Shown: positions 8,366 through 16,635, counted from the first letter of the stretch. The stretch is 64,000 nucleotides of DNA from CAYZXT01 sp964482515 (GCA_964482515.1 CAYZXT010000006.1:52169-116168), one strand, 5' to 3'. Notes: generated from the sequence alone by a model not told the origin. Translations and numbers: made by a program.

Positions 8366-8687
8366 AAAGGATATGGCCCTTCTCCATTATATCCTGAAGG
8401 AAGTAATCACCGTGTTTGATTCGCTCTTCAACCTCATCGGAATGACGGACGATGATGTCCACGGGGAAAGGCCGGGGATCAAGCGCCTTAGAAGCCGCCA
8501 AGTAAGTCTGCTGGCGTTTCTCTTTGCTCTTCTCATCACAAATCAGCAGAAAATCCACGTCGCTATCGGGCGTGGGCTTCCCATAGGCGTAGGAACCGAA
8601 TAGCACGATCCGCTTAGGATGTACCGCCTCGGCCATCTTCTTGGCGGCCTGCTTTATTTTCTGACGAGTGATTGAATTATGTTTCAT
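8355..8687 (-). CDS. MNT minimal nucleotidyltransferase, antitoxin-like
   Basis: A 110-residue minimal nucleotidyltransferase with the signature GSYAYGKPTPDSDVD (GS-X10-DxD; S32, D43, D45) followed by VDIIVR, which supplies the third acidic residue of the polymerase-beta fold. It is the antitoxin-type partner of the overlapping HEPN gene. The start at 8687 has no Shine-Dalgarno sequence but lies six bases after a TAAACT box, like several other genes in this window. A role as a cis-acting antidote is inferred from pairing; a defence function cannot be excluded. Confidence 0.82.
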   Translation of the reverse strand: MKHNSITRQKIKQAAKKMAEAVHPKRIVLFGSYAYGKPTPDSDVDFLLICDEKSKEKRQQTYLAASKALDPRPFPVDIIVRHSDEVEERIKHGDYFLQDIMEKGHILYER

Positions 8688-8693
8688 GGGTTT

Positions 8694-8699
8694 AGTTTA
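8694..8699 (-). promoter_or_regulatory. -10 box TAAACT close to the MNT start
   Basis: TAAACT ends six bases before the MNT ATG at 8687, with no ribosome-binding sequence in between. This is consistent with a leaderless transcript for the HEPN/MNT operon. Confidence 0.35.
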
Positions 8700-8703
8700 G
8701 AAT

Positions 8704-9153
8704 TTAATGATTAAATGAAACATAGAGATGCCCCGGACTTCCTGGAAAGCTTGCGTCATCATAAAATTCTTTAATGAATGACGGAAGAGCCATTAGTGTA
8801 TCTACTCTTCCTTTAAACCATTCATTAAAAAGATTACCGCCACGAACAATCACTGCTTTTGAAATATGAGAATCGGGAGCTTTTACAAAAGCGTTTATGA
8901 GGATTTCCGCATAGGGCGGAGTTACTGAAATTCGATCAAATAGTATACGGCAAAGAATTCCAAATTCTTGATCAGAAAGCCCATGAACTTGGCTGCTACA
9001 ATCTGCAGAACCAAGAAGACAAAGATGTAGGGCGAGGGCGCCTTTTTCAGTCTTAAACATTGGATCATTATTTGTAAACAACTCACTCGCTTCAATAAAC
9101 AGCAACAGACGTTCTTTTGCCGCTTCTAATGCGCTCGGCTTTTGTTCAAACAT
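8704..9153 (-). CDS. Hypothetical protein, orphan, low-GC patch
   Basis: A 149-residue soluble protein I do not recognise. It is predicted mostly helical: the first 60 residues (EAAKERLLLFIEASELF) look amphipathic. Two cysteines sit in LHLCLLGSADCSS and the C-terminus is aromatic-rich. There is no signal peptide or membrane segment. AGAGGA precedes the ATG at 9153 at good spacing. It lies immediately upstream of the MNT/HEPN pair on the same strand and shares their A+T-rich composition, so all three may have arrived together. It could be a third component or an unrelated passenger. Confidence 0.6.
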   Translation of the reverse strand: MFEQKPSALEAAKERLLLFIEASELFTNNDPMFKTEKGALALHLCLLGSADCSSQVHGLSDQEFGILCRILFDRISVTPPYAEILINAFVKAPDSHISKAVIVRGGNLFNEWFKGRVDTLMALPSFIKEFYDDASFPGSPGHLYVSFNH

Positions 9154-9174
9154 TTTTCCTCTCTTATATTGTGT

Positions 9175-9462
9175 CTACCCCGCCACCGCCTCGGATTCAC
9201 CGACTTGCGCTTCCGCCGTCCTCCACCCCTTGGTCAGACACCAAAGGCCGTAGCCGCCGAGGATGGCGATGGGGCTGAACAACGAGAGGACGCACCACAC
9301 GATCCCCGCGGTGCGCGCCCAGGGTTTGTGCTTCAGGATCGCGTTTCCCAGGACGATATGGAACGCCGCGCTGAGCAGAAACAAAGTCACCAGGACCGGC
9401 CGGACGTTCGGCAATTGTTTCCAGACCAGCACCGGGGTGACGAACACCGCGACCGCGCCCAT
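9175..9462 (-). CDS. Small membrane protein, three hydrophobic segments
   Basis: A 95-residue reading from the first ATG, with three hydrophobic helices (the N-terminus, LVTLFLLSAAFHIVLGN and GIVWCVLSLFSPIAILGGYG). The frame stays open upstream of that ATG, and the preceding codons (GWIIIV) are hydrophobic and complete the first helix. The true start is therefore probably upstream, possibly a rare ATT at 9537 that abuts the ilvD stop; no ATG, GTG or TTG is available there. The function is unknown. It follows ilvD on the same strand and may be the last gene of that operon. Confidence 0.55.
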   Translation of the reverse strand: MGAVAVFVTPVLVWKQLPNVRPVLVTLFLLSAAFHIVLGNAILKHKPWARTAGIVWCVLSLFSPIAILGGYGLWCLTKGWRTAEAQVGESEAVAG

Positions 9463-9536
9463 GACGATGATGATCCATCCGGCGTGCCTGTAGGGCCGGC
9501 TTTCCTCCGCCGTTTTCGGTCTGCGTTCCGTGAAAA

Positions 9537-11234
9537 TTATTTCGGCACCCGAAGCACCGCGCCCTCGCTGGCCGACGTTACCATCGCCGCGTAGCGGGCC
9601 AGCCAGCCGGTCGTGTACTTCGGCTTGAGCGGCTTCCAGCTCTTGCGGCGCTTGGCCAGTTCCTTGGGCGTCAGATCCACGCTCAGGGTTTTCTTGTCCG
9701 CGTCGATGGTGATCATGTCGCCGTTCTTCAGCAGGCCGATGACGCCGCCCACCGCCGCTTCGGGCGCGATGTGCCCCACCACCAAACCGTGGGTGCCGCC
9801 GGAGAAGCGTCCGTCCGTGATCAGGCCGACGGACTCCCCCATCCCCTTGCCGCTAATGATGGCCGTGAGGGACAGCATCTCCCGCATGCCCGGCCCGCCC
9901 TTGGGCCCCTCGTTGCGCACCACCACCACGTCGCCGTCCTTCACCTTGCCGTTCAGCGCCGCGGCCGTGGCCGCCTCTTCCGATTCATAAACTTTCGCCG
10001 GGCCCGTGATCTTGGTGCGCTTCAGGCCGGAGATCTTCGCCACCGCGCCTTCGGACGCCAGGTTGCCGTGGAGGATCACGATGGGGCTGGAGCCGCGCAG
10101 AGGGTTCTTCAAGTCGTTGATGATAGGCTGGCCCGCCTCGAGGTCGGGAAACTCCGCCAGGTTCTCGGCGAGGGTCTTTCCCGTCACGGTCATGGCGCTG
10201 CCATCCAGCAAACCCGCGGCCAAAAGGATCTTCATCACGCCGGGCACGCCTCCGACCTTGTGCAGGTCGAACATGGAATATTTTCCGCTGGGCTTCAGGT
10301 CCGCCAGGTGCGGGACCTTCTTCCCGATGCGTTCGAAGTCCGACAGGCTCAGCTTCACGTTGAACGCGTCGGCGATGGCCATCAAATGGAGCACCGCGTT
10401 GGTGGAACCGCCGAGCGCCATCACCAGCGCGATGGCGTTCTCGAAGGAGTTCTTCTTCACGATGTCCCGCGGCCGGAGGTTCTTCTCCAAAAGCTTCACC
10501 ACGGCCTCGCCCGCCTCGCCGCACTCCAGCTTCTTCTCCTCGGACTCCGCCGGGAACGACGAGCTGCCGGGCAGGCTCATGCCCATCACTTCGATGGCGC
10601 TGGCCATGGTGTTGGCCGTGTACATGCCGCCGCAGGAACCCGCGCCCGGGCAGGCGGTGCACTCGATGCGCTTCACCTGCGCCGCGTCCATGGCGCCCGC
10701 GTTGAACTGCCCCACCGCCTCGAACACGCTGACGATGTCCACGTCCTTGCCGTCGGTGTGGCCCGGCTTGATGCTCCCGCCGTAGCAGAACACGGCGGGC
10801 ACGTTGATGCGGCCCATGCTCATCATGCAGCCCGGCATGTTCTTGTCGCAGCCGCCGATGGCCACGTAGCCGTCCATGCGCATGGCGTTGACCACGGTCT
10901 CGATGGAGTCCGCGATGATCTCGCGGCTCGGCAGCGAGTATCGCATGCCTTCGGTGCCCATGGAAATCCCGTCGGAGACCGTGATGGTGTTGAATATCTG
11001 CGGCGCGCCGCCCGCCCGGATGGCGCCGGCCTTGGCGTGGACGGCCAGGTGGTTGATGTGCACGTTGCAGGGCGTGATTTCGCTCCAGGTGCTGGCGATG
11101 CCGATCATGGGCTTGGTGAAATCATCGTCGCGAAAGCCGACGTCGCGCAGCATGGCGCGGTTGGGCGAGCGGTTGATCCCGTCGGTCAGCTCGCCGCTAC
11201 GGATTTTGAGATTGTTCTTGGTTTCGTTGGACAT
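9537..11234 (-). CDS. ilvD: Dihydroxy-acid dehydratase
   Basis: Fe-S dehydratase of valine and isoleucine biosynthesis that converts 2,3-dihydroxy-3-methyl acids into 2-keto acids. The 565-residue protein carries the three cluster cysteines of the family: C56 (ITPCNVH), C129 (GGCDKNMPGCMMSMGR) and C201 (ACPGAGSCGGMYTANTM). The start MSNETKNN has GAGGAG at good spacing (ACGAGGAGAATAAAATG); the frame is open 35 codons further without homology. No other branched-chain gene is nearby. It is co-directional with the small membrane gene 20 bases upstream and so sits at the end of the squalene operon, an odd pairing of pathways. Confidence 0.96.
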   Translation of the reverse strand: MSNETKNNLKIRSGELTDGINRSPNRAMLRDVGFRDDDFTKPMIGIASTWSEITPCNVHINHLAVHAKAGAIRAGGAPQIFNTITVSDGISMGTEGMRYSLPSREIIADSIETVVNAMRMDGYVAIGGCDKNMPGCMMSMGRINVPAVFCYGGSIKPGHTDGKDVDIVSVFEAVGQFNAGAMDAAQVKRIECTACPGAGSCGGMYTANTMASAIEVMGMSLPGSSSFPAESEEKKLECGEAGEAVVKLLEKNLRPRDIVKKNSFENAIALVMALGGSTNAVLHLMAIADAFNVKLSLSDFERIGKKVPHLADLKPSGKYSMFDLHKVGGVPGVMKILLAAGLLDGSAMTVTGKTLAENLAEFPDLEAGQPIINDLKNPLRGSSPIVILHGNLASEGAVAKISGLKRTKITGPAKVYESEEAATAAALNGKVKDGDVVVVRNEGPKGGPGMREMLSLTAIISGKGMGESVGLITDGRFSGGTHGLVVGHIAPEAAVGGVIGLLKNGDMITIDADKKTLSVDLTPKELAKRRKSWKPLKPKYTTGWLARYAAMVTSASEGAVLRVPK

Positions 11235-11254
11235 TTTATTCTCCTCGTTATGCT

Positions 11255-11572
11255 TTAAATCTTGATTTGCCAAAAAACACATGCAGCCGCTACAAACCAA
11301 TATGCGGCGAATCCTGCCCACACGATCAGAACGCTCCAAAACGCCAAGGGGAAATCCTTGCGCTCAAAACTCACCTCGCGTATCCAATGCATATAATTCA
11401 TCCTTCCAGTGATCAGGCCATGCGCGATCATGGCCAAACCGGCGCAGCCCAATAAAAGAAACAGGGCTGCCAATTGGTTGGGATTGTCGGAATTGAATTT
11501 ATAATAAAAAATTAACCCGAGGGTTATACCTGCCGCCAACGCACCCAGATTGATTAAGAAACGTTTTATCAA
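11255..11572 (-). CDS. Small membrane protein, three transmembrane segments
   Basis: A 105-residue membrane protein with hydrophobic helices at about residues 7-26, 35-54 and 78-103. It starts with TTG preceded by AAGGAG at normal spacing, eight bases after the HAD phosphatase stop and 20 bases before ilvD, so it is an internal cistron of that operon. It contains the polar loop MNYMHWIREVSFERKDFP between helices 2 and 3. I do not recognise the family. Confidence 0.65.
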   Translation of the reverse strand: MIKRFLINLGALAAGITLGLIFYYKFNSDNPNQLAALFLLLGCAGLAMIAHGLITGRMNYMHWIREVSFERKDFPLAFWSVLIVWAGFAAYWFVAAACVFWQIKI

Positions 11573-11580
11573 GCTTCTCC

Positions 11581-12261
11581 TTATTTAAACAGCTCCGCCA
11601 GGGACGCCGCGCGGACCGCGGTCAACGCCGGGACAATGAGGTCCGCCGCTTTCAGTTCTTCCGCCGAATAGGAATTACAGACCGCCGCGCATTTCATGCC
11701 CGCGGCATGGGCCGAATCGACGCCGTGTTTGGAATCCTCGATCACCAGGCATTCCGCGGGCTGGATCTTCTTCGCCGGATATTTTTTGTTCAGCAGTTCC
11801 AACGCCAGCAGGAAAGCGTCCGGCGCCGGTTTGCCGTTCTTCACGTCTTCGGCGGACACAACCACATCGAAATATTGCGTGATGGCCGCCGTGTCGAGGG
11901 CCATGCGGACTTCTTCCTTCAGGGCCCCCGATGCCACGGCAAGCGGGTACTTCTGCGAGAGCGCCATCACCAGCTCCACCACGCCGGGCAGGATGACGAG
12001 GTTGCCCGACGCCTTTTCCTTGTACAGGACGGACTTCCGCGCGCGGAGCTCTTGGAGCTGTTCAGCTGTAGCCGATTTCCCGTGGTCGGAGAGGACGGCG
12101 TTGAAGGATTTCTTGTCGTCCATGGCGAGGTATTTGTCCAGATATTGTTCCTTGGTGAGCGTGACGCCGAGCTCGCCGACCAAGTCGCGCAATAGGGAAA
12201 AGTGCAGCTCTTCGGAATCGGCGATGACGCCGTCACAGTCGAAAATCACGACCTTCAGCAT
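11581..12261 (-). CDS. HAD-superfamily phosphatase or phosphomutase (subfamily I)
   Basis: A 226-residue HAD hydrolase with the nucleophile loop FDCDGVIADSEELH (D8, D10), the capped helical insert, motif 2 (LAVASGALKEEV), motif 3 lysine in KNGKPAPDAFLLA and motif 4 LVIEDSKHGVDSAHAAGM. The DGV-x-ADS loop resembles beta-phosphoglucomutase and sugar-phosphate phosphatases rather than phosphoglycolate phosphatase. Its ATG overlaps the hpnE stop by seven bases, so it is translated with the squalene genes. A role in releasing a prenyl or sugar phosphate is possible but not shown. Confidence 0.85.
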   Translation of the reverse strand: MLKVVIFDCDGVIADSEELHFSLLRDLVGELGVTLTKEQYLDKYLAMDDKKSFNAVLSDHGKSATAEQLQELRARKSVLYKEKASGNLVILPGVVELVMALSQKYPLAVASGALKEEVRMALDTAAITQYFDVVVSAEDVKNGKPAPDAFLLALELLNKKYPAKKIQPAECLVIEDSKHGVDSAHAAGMKCAAVCNSYSAEELKAADLIVPALTAVRAASLAELFK

Positions 12262-13628
12262 GGTGTCTCCTGGAGAACATGTTTTTGCATGAATTCGTGC
12301 GCGAGCGCCCCGGCGCGGTGGCCGCTGCGGCAGGCGGCTTCGATCGTCGGCGGCAGTCCTGAGTCGACCCAGTCGCCCGCGAGGAAGAAGTTTTTCAGCG
12401 CGGTCTCGGACTTCGGCCGGTTCTTCCAGAATTCCGGCGTCGGAGAAGGCGTGGCCTGGCGCTCCCAAAGCACCGAGGAATGCTTCAGGCTTTTCTTGTC
12501 CGCGGCCGGAAAACATTTTTTCAAATCCTTCAGGGCGAAGTGGATGACTTCCTCGTTCGTCATCTTCGTGAAGTCCGGCCCGTAGCCCGTGGGATTGGCC
12601 CCGCTCAACACCAGCGACACGTAACCCGGCGTGGCGGCCTTTCCGTTCCACAGGCGGTGGCGGTTGAAGATCCAATGGAAATGTCCGTCCAACAGACCGG
12701 CGAAAGGTTCGGCGAAAAGCGCCGGGTCGAACCAGAGGTTCACGGACAGGATGGCCGAGTGGGACGCCGGGTCCAGGCCCCGGTAGTAGTCTTTGATCTC
12801 CGCAGGACAGATCTTGGTGAAGGCGGCCAGGGGCACGGCGCAGACCACCGCGTCCGCCTCCACCGTCTCGCCGCTCTGTAATATAATCTTCTGGATCCGG
12901 TCGCTCTCCACCTTGAAGCCCGTCACGACCTGGCGGTAGCTCACCACTCCTTCGCGCGCCTTCAAATAACCGGGCAGCTCCATGGGCCAAAGCTTGCTGA
13001 GGCTGAGGGCCGAATACCCCAACCGCATGTCGGCGGATTTCCGCAGGAAGCCTTCGCGCAGGACCACGGCCAGCGCCGCCATGGACGCGCGATCCGGGTG
13101 CTCGTTCAGCGTGGCGAGGCAAAGCGGCGTCCAGAAGGCCCGCCGGACACCCGCGGTCTGTTTCTTGCGCGCCAGCCACTGGGAAACGGTCAGGTCTGCG
13201 AAATCTTCGCGACGCCGGAACCTGAAACCCGCCAGGGCGCGGATAAGGGAAAGCCGCTCGCCCAAACGCATCGCGCCGAAACCCAGGAACCCGGCGGCGA
13301 AGCCGGCCGCGCCGGAAAAAAGGGCGGGCTTCAACGTGTGGACGCGGCCCGCGCCGTTGTAGAAGGGGATGCGCAGGGACGGAAAGAACTTGAGCCGCTC
13401 CTCCACGCCCAGGCGGCGGAGAAACGAGATGGTGTCGCGATAGCAGCCGAGGAACAAGTGCTGGCCGTTGTCCACCTCGTCGCCGACGGTCCCGTCGCGG
13501 AGCGAGAACGTTCGCCCGCCCAGGGTCCCTCGCTGTTCGATCAGGGTGACGGGCAGGCCCAACTCGGCCAGCGCCGACGCCGCGGCCGCGCCCGCAAAAC
13601 CGCCGCCGATGACGATCACGTGTCTCAT
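12255..13628 (-). CDS. hpnE: Hydroxysqualene dehydroxylase
   Basis: FAD-dependent amine-oxidase-fold enzyme that reduces hydroxysqualene to squalene in the three-step HpnC/D/E route. The protein (457 residues) begins with the dinucleotide-binding loop VIVIGGGFAGAAAASALAE and the second glycine motif RGTLGGRTFS. It continues with FWTPLCLATLNEHP, typical of the HpnE and phytoene-desaturase-like group, and ends with the FAD loop FFLAGDWVDSGLPPTIEAA. The start lies one base after the hpnD stop. The alternative, a carotenoid desaturase, is less likely given the adjacent hpnC and hpnD. Confidence 0.9.
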   Translation of the reverse strand: MRHVIVIGGGFAGAAAASALAELGLPVTLIEQRGTLGGRTFSLRDGTVGDEVDNGQHLFLGCYRDTISFLRRLGVEERLKFFPSLRIPFYNGAGRVHTLKPALFSGAAGFAAGFLGFGAMRLGERLSLIRALAGFRFRRREDFADLTVSQWLARKKQTAGVRRAFWTPLCLATLNEHPDRASMAALAVVLREGFLRKSADMRLGYSALSLSKLWPMELPGYLKAREGVVSYRQVVTGFKVESDRIQKIILQSGETVEADAVVCAVPLAAFTKICPAEIKDYYRGLDPASHSAILSVNLWFDPALFAEPFAGLLDGHFHWIFNRHRLWNGKAATPGYVSLVLSGANPTGYGPDFTKMTNEEVIHFALKDLKKCFPAADKKSLKHSSVLWERQATPSPTPEFWKNRPKSETALKNFFLAGDWVDSGLPPTIEAACRSGHRAGALAHEFMQKHVLQETPC

Positions 13629-13629
13629 C

Positions 13630-14499
13630 TCATGAAACCCACTCTTTCCATAATACGCCGCCCACGCTTTTTAATTTCTGAAATGCCGTCAACCGGACGC
13701 GCCCGCCTCCGAAAACGGGAAACCCGGCGCGCTCGATTTTTTCCAAAAGGGACCGGTACACCGCGCCCATGATCAGGGCGGGCCGGGCCGCGCGGAGGCT
13801 CGAGGCGGGCAAATCCGCCAGGGCGCGGGCGTACATCTCCCGGGCGCGGTTCGCCTCGAAGCGCAGCAACCGCTGAAGCGCCGGCGACATCCTTCCCGCG
13901 AGAATGTCCTCCTCCGAACAGTTGAAGCGTTTGATGTCTTCTCCGGGGATATAAATTCTTCCGACGGCGGCGTCCGCGCCCACGTCCCGGAGGATGTTGG
14001 TGAGCTGGACCGCGTAGCCCAGGTGGATGGCGAAGGAGCAATGCCTGGTTTCGTCCAAGCCGAAGACCGGCAGGCACGCCAGCCCCACGGTCGACGCCAC
14101 GCCGTAGCAGTATTTCAAAAGCCCGTCGAAGGTCTCGTAGCGCCGCCGCGACAGGTCCATCTCTACCCCGTCGATCAAGTCCAAAAGGTGCCGGACGCTG
14201 ATGTCGTACTCGTCGAGCGCCGCGCTGAGCGCCTCCCAGGTGCGCCGGTCGATACGCGCGCTCGGCTCTTTTTCGGGGTTCTGGAGCAGATCCCGCCATT
14301 CGTCGAGCGCGTCCTTGGCCCGCGCCGGATCATGCTCATGATCGACGGAATCGTCCACCGCGCGGCAAAAAGCGTAAACGGCCTGCAGCGCCAGCCGCCG
14401 CTCCGCGGGCAGAAAGAAAAAAGCGGGCGCGAAGTTGCTGGCGCGGAAAACGCTCAGGGGAGACGGGGTCAACCGGGGCAAAGCGGCGGAGGGTGTCAT
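13630..14499 (-). CDS. hpnD: Presqualene diphosphate synthase
   Basis: Condenses two farnesyl diphosphates to presqualene diphosphate. A 289-residue member of the squalene/phytoene synthase family: first aspartate motif CRAVDDSVD (D49, D50, D53), then LIDGVEMDL, and second aspartate motif NILRDVGADAAVGR (D172, D176) followed by IYIPGED. It is separated from hpnC by one base and from hpnE by one base. HpnD rather than phytoene synthase is preferred because a second, divergent synthase (hpnC) and hpnE flank it. Confidence 0.9.
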   Translation of the reverse strand: MTPSAALPRLTPSPLSVFRASNFAPAFFFLPAERRLALQAVYAFCRAVDDSVDHEHDPARAKDALDEWRDLLQNPEKEPSARIDRRTWEALSAALDEYDISVRHLLDLIDGVEMDLSRRRYETFDGLLKYCYGVASTVGLACLPVFGLDETRHCSFAIHLGYAVQLTNILRDVGADAAVGRIYIPGEDIKRFNCSEEDILAGRMSPALQRLLRFEANRAREMYARALADLPASSLRAARPALIMGAVYRSLLEKIERAGFPVFGGGRVRLTAFQKLKSVGGVLWKEWVS

Positions 14500-14500
14500 A

Positions 14501-15427
14501 TCAACGGGAAACCGCTGAAGCGGGAGACGGGGAGGAACGCCAAAACAGCCAGCGCTTCATCAGCCGGGCCCAATCGAAAACCTTGATGCGGGGGCGCGAC
14601 GACCAGACGTTCCATTGCGCGGCGTCGATTTTTTCCAGGATATGGGTCCCGCCCAGCCAAACGAGACGCAGTTCCTTCCGCAGGCGGGGAGACACGTCGT
14701 CGCAGAGCGGGCGGCCGGAAAGGAAAAGCGCCCAGGTGCGGTCGGACTGCGCCGCCATGAGCTCGCGCAGCGCCGGCGTGACGGGCCCGTACATCACCTG
14801 CTCCTCGGTCACGTCGAACATGTCCATGTCCTGCTGTGGAATGTATATCCGGTCCTTCTTCGCGTCCACGGTCACGTCCTGCCAGAAGTTCGCCAGCTGG
14901 AGCGCGGTGCAGATGTCGTCGGACCAGCGGCCGCGCTCTTCCGTCCACTCGCCGAAGATCCGCAGCACCAGTTCCCCCACCGGGTTGGCCGAATGGCGGC
15001 AATAGTAAAGGAGGTCATCGAAGGACTTGTGTCGGTTCTTCGTGACGTCCATCTCGAAAGCCGTGATCAGCCGTTCAAAGGGATCGAGCGGCAGGCCGAA
15101 GCGCGCGATCGTATCGGCGAGGGCCCAGAACACGGGGTGGCGGCGGTGGTCGGTGGAACAGGCCCGCAACCGTTCGCGCCAATCCGCCAGCCGGTTCAGC
15201 CTCTCCGAGGGCTCCAGCGCGCCTTCATCGGCGAAGTCGTCGGCCAAACGGGCAAAAGCATAAACCGCGGCGATGGGCCCGCGCAGGCCGGCGGGGATGA
15301 ACCGCGAGGCCACGGGGAAGTTCTCGTAATGGGAGCGGCTGAGGGCGAGGCAGGAGGCGTAGGATTCGGCTAAGGACCCGGCGCGTTCCGTTGTTTCACC
15401 CGCCGGGATAGCAGCGGCAAAATTCAT
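14501..15427 (-). CDS. hpnC: Hydroxysqualene synthase
   Basis: Converts presqualene diphosphate to hydroxysqualene. From Met15427 it is 308 residues. It carries SRSHYENFPVAS, typical of HpnC, the first aspartate motif ARLADDFADE (D63, D64, D67) and the second ANFWQDVTVDAKKDR (D184, D188). An in-frame ATG at 15469 overlaps a TATAAT box at 15473-15468; if that box is the promoter, the message begins downstream and the 15427 start must be used. Neither start has a convincing ribosome site. It is the first gene of hpnC-hpnD-hpnE-HAD-membrane protein-ilvD. No squalene-hopene cyclase is in the window. Confidence 0.88.
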   Translation of the reverse strand: MNFAAAIPAGETTERAGSLAESYASCLALSRSHYENFPVASRFIPAGLRGPIAAVYAFARLADDFADEGALEPSERLNRLADWRERLRACSTDHRRHPVFWALADTIARFGLPLDPFERLITAFEMDVTKNRHKSFDDLLYYCRHSANPVGELVLRIFGEWTEERGRWSDDICTALQLANFWQDVTVDAKKDRIYIPQQDMDMFDVTEEQVMYGPVTPALRELMAAQSDRTWALFLSGRPLCDDVSPRLRKELRLVWLGGTHILEKIDAAQWNVWSSRPRIKVFDWARLMKRWLFWRSSPSPASAVSR

Positions 15428-15511
15428 AAATTGGAGGCTCGCATGGGAAAAGGTTTGAACGGGTTTCATTATAGCAAAAAAGGCCGGAGGGGCCCTGCGG
15501 GGAGGATAGGC

Positions 15512-15552
15512 AAAAAAACGCGGGTGGACCCCCGTTAAGGGACCCACCCGCG
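15512..15552 (-). terminator. Intrinsic terminator after the SWIB gene
   Basis: Arms CGCGGGTGG (15519-15527) and CCACCCGCG (15544-15552) form a nine-base-pair stem. On the minus strand it is followed by seven T residues (15518-15512). It ends transcription of the SWIB gene and separates it from hpnC. Confidence 0.85.
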
Positions 15553-15564
15553 GAGAGAGATATC

Positions 15565-15822
15565 TTATTTCGCGTGCTTGGCGACCAGCTTGGTCATCTC
15601 GAACATGTTGACCGTTTTTTTGCCGCCGAAAATGGCCAAAAGGGCATCGTCAGCGTTGATGTTGCGGCGGTTCTTTTTGTCCTGAAGACCGTTCTTCTTG
15701 ATGTACGCCCACAATTTCTTGGTGATCTCCGTGCGCGGAAGCGCTTTGGATCCCACGACAACCGCCAATTTATCGTCCGGTTGGATGGGTTTCATGAAAG
15801 CTGCATTTGCTTTTCTGACCAT
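15565..15822 (-). CDS. SWIB/MDM2-domain small protein
   Basis: An 85-residue protein consisting of one SWIB domain. A basic N-terminus (MVRKANAAFMKP) is followed by LAVVVGSKALPRTEITKKLW, AYIKKNGLQDKKNRRNI and DALLAIFGGKKTVNMFEM, all recognisable SWIB segments. The domain is known from eukaryotic chromatin remodelling proteins and, in bacteria, mainly from chlamydiae and related or candidate phyla, where it is often fused to topoisomerase I. Here it stands alone, so a nucleoid or topology role is an inference. The start has AGGAGG at seven bases; a longer reading of 18 residues lacks support. A strong terminator follows. Confidence 0.85.
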   Translation of the reverse strand: MVRKANAAFMKPIQPDDKLAVVVGSKALPRTEITKKLWAYIKKNGLQDKKNRRNINADDALLAIFGGKKTVNMFEMTKLVAKHAK

Positions 15823-15911
15823 GGTTCCTCCTGGAAATTTATGCTCAACGTCCTCAAAGTAGCAAATTCCCTGCATCTATCGCCAGAAGAATCTTCTGGC
15901 GATGCCGCCGA

Positions 15912-16193
15912 TCAGCCGCCGGAGCCGGAGTTCGAGGAGCCGGTGGACGCCTTCCGCGCGCCCGGCCCGCCCGCCACCTTGCCGATCACGTTCTTCAGCC
16001 AGCTTTTCTTCGCGCCGCCCGCGTCGGGCTTATGGGACTGGGATTTCTTTTCGTCCGGCGCATCGGCCCGCGGCGCGAACTGCGCCTTCGCCAGGGCCTT
16101 GCTCTCCTTGACCTGGTCTTCGGCCAGGTGACATTTCTTATACTTCTTCCCCGAACCGCAATGGCAGGGGTCGTTCCGTCCGATGTCGTTCAT
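15912..16193 (-). CDS. SEC-C motif small protein
   Basis: A 93-residue protein that begins with a SEC-C zinc-binding motif, GRNDPCHCGSGKKYKKCH (C10, C12, C21, H22), as at the C-terminus of SecA. A low-complexity, Lys/Ala/Ser/Gly-rich tail follows, including SWLKNVIGKVAGG. The SEC-C motif commonly contacts SecB or ribosomes in SecA. As a free small protein its role is unknown; it might bind nucleic acid or zinc. The start has GGGAGTGA upstream and lies four bases after the preceding gene's stop. The tail is unlike known domains. Confidence 0.78.
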   Translation of the reverse strand: MNDIGRNDPCHCGSGKKYKKCHLAEDQVKESKALAKAQFAPRADAPDEKKSQSHKPDAGGAKKSWLKNVIGKVAGGPGARKASTGSSNSGSGG

Positions 16194-16197
16194 GATT

Positions 16198-16602
16198 TCA
16201 CTCCCAAATGGGCGCGTGCCACAGCGCCTCCATGAGCCAGCGCACCTCGGAATCGCACAGCACCATCTCCGAGTAATCCGGCTTTCCCTCATCGTTCATG
16301 TAAGAAAGCGCCACGGTGACGTCCCGGTGTTTTTCCGCGTTCTTGTTCTTGGACCAATCCGCGGACACGCACAGCAGGCCGTAGGGGACGTCCAAATGGG
16401 ACCGCCACGCGGCTTCCTGGCAGGGGCCCTGGCAGGTCAGGCCCTTATGACGGGCCGACTCTTGGCCCTTCCGCGGGGCCTTGCCGGTCATCCCGGCGGC
16501 CTCGCAGATGGAAGCCAAAAAACTGTCCAGTTTCTTTTTGCTGATACGGGGACCGACTTTCCGCTTTCCTTTGTTCTTTCGGTCTTCGTGTTCCTGTTCC
16601 AT
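16198..16602 (-). CDS. Hypothetical protein with basic N-terminus
   Basis: A 134-residue soluble protein I do not recognise. The first 25 residues are strongly basic and acidic (HEDRKNKGKRKVGPRISKKK). Two nearby cysteines (GLTCQGPCQEAAW) may bind metal, and the C-terminal half is strand-like (DVTVALSYMNDEGKPDYSEM). AAAGGAG precedes the ATG at nine bases. It is followed after four bases by the SEC-C gene, so the two may work together. There is no signal peptide or membrane segment. Confidence 0.6.
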   Translation of the reverse strand: MEQEHEDRKNKGKRKVGPRISKKKLDSFLASICEAAGMTGKAPRKGQESARHKGLTCQGPCQEAAWRSHLDVPYGLLCVSADWSKNKNAEKHRDVTVALSYMNDEGKPDYSEMVLCDSEVRWLMEALWHAPIWE

Positions 16603-16635
16603 GAGAGGAGTCTCCTTTGGAAGTTATACGGAAAT

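Noticed and set aside
9771..11258. 495-codon plus-strand open frame opposite ilvD
   Set aside because: Its translation is histidine, valine and alanine rich with no domain, and the other strand is an intact ilvD; it is a GC-rich antisense shadow.
11581..15427. Hopanoid biosynthesis cluster
   Set aside because: Squalene formation is supported, but no squalene-hopene cyclase or hopanoid-modifying gene occurs in the window, so only squalene synthesis is claimed.
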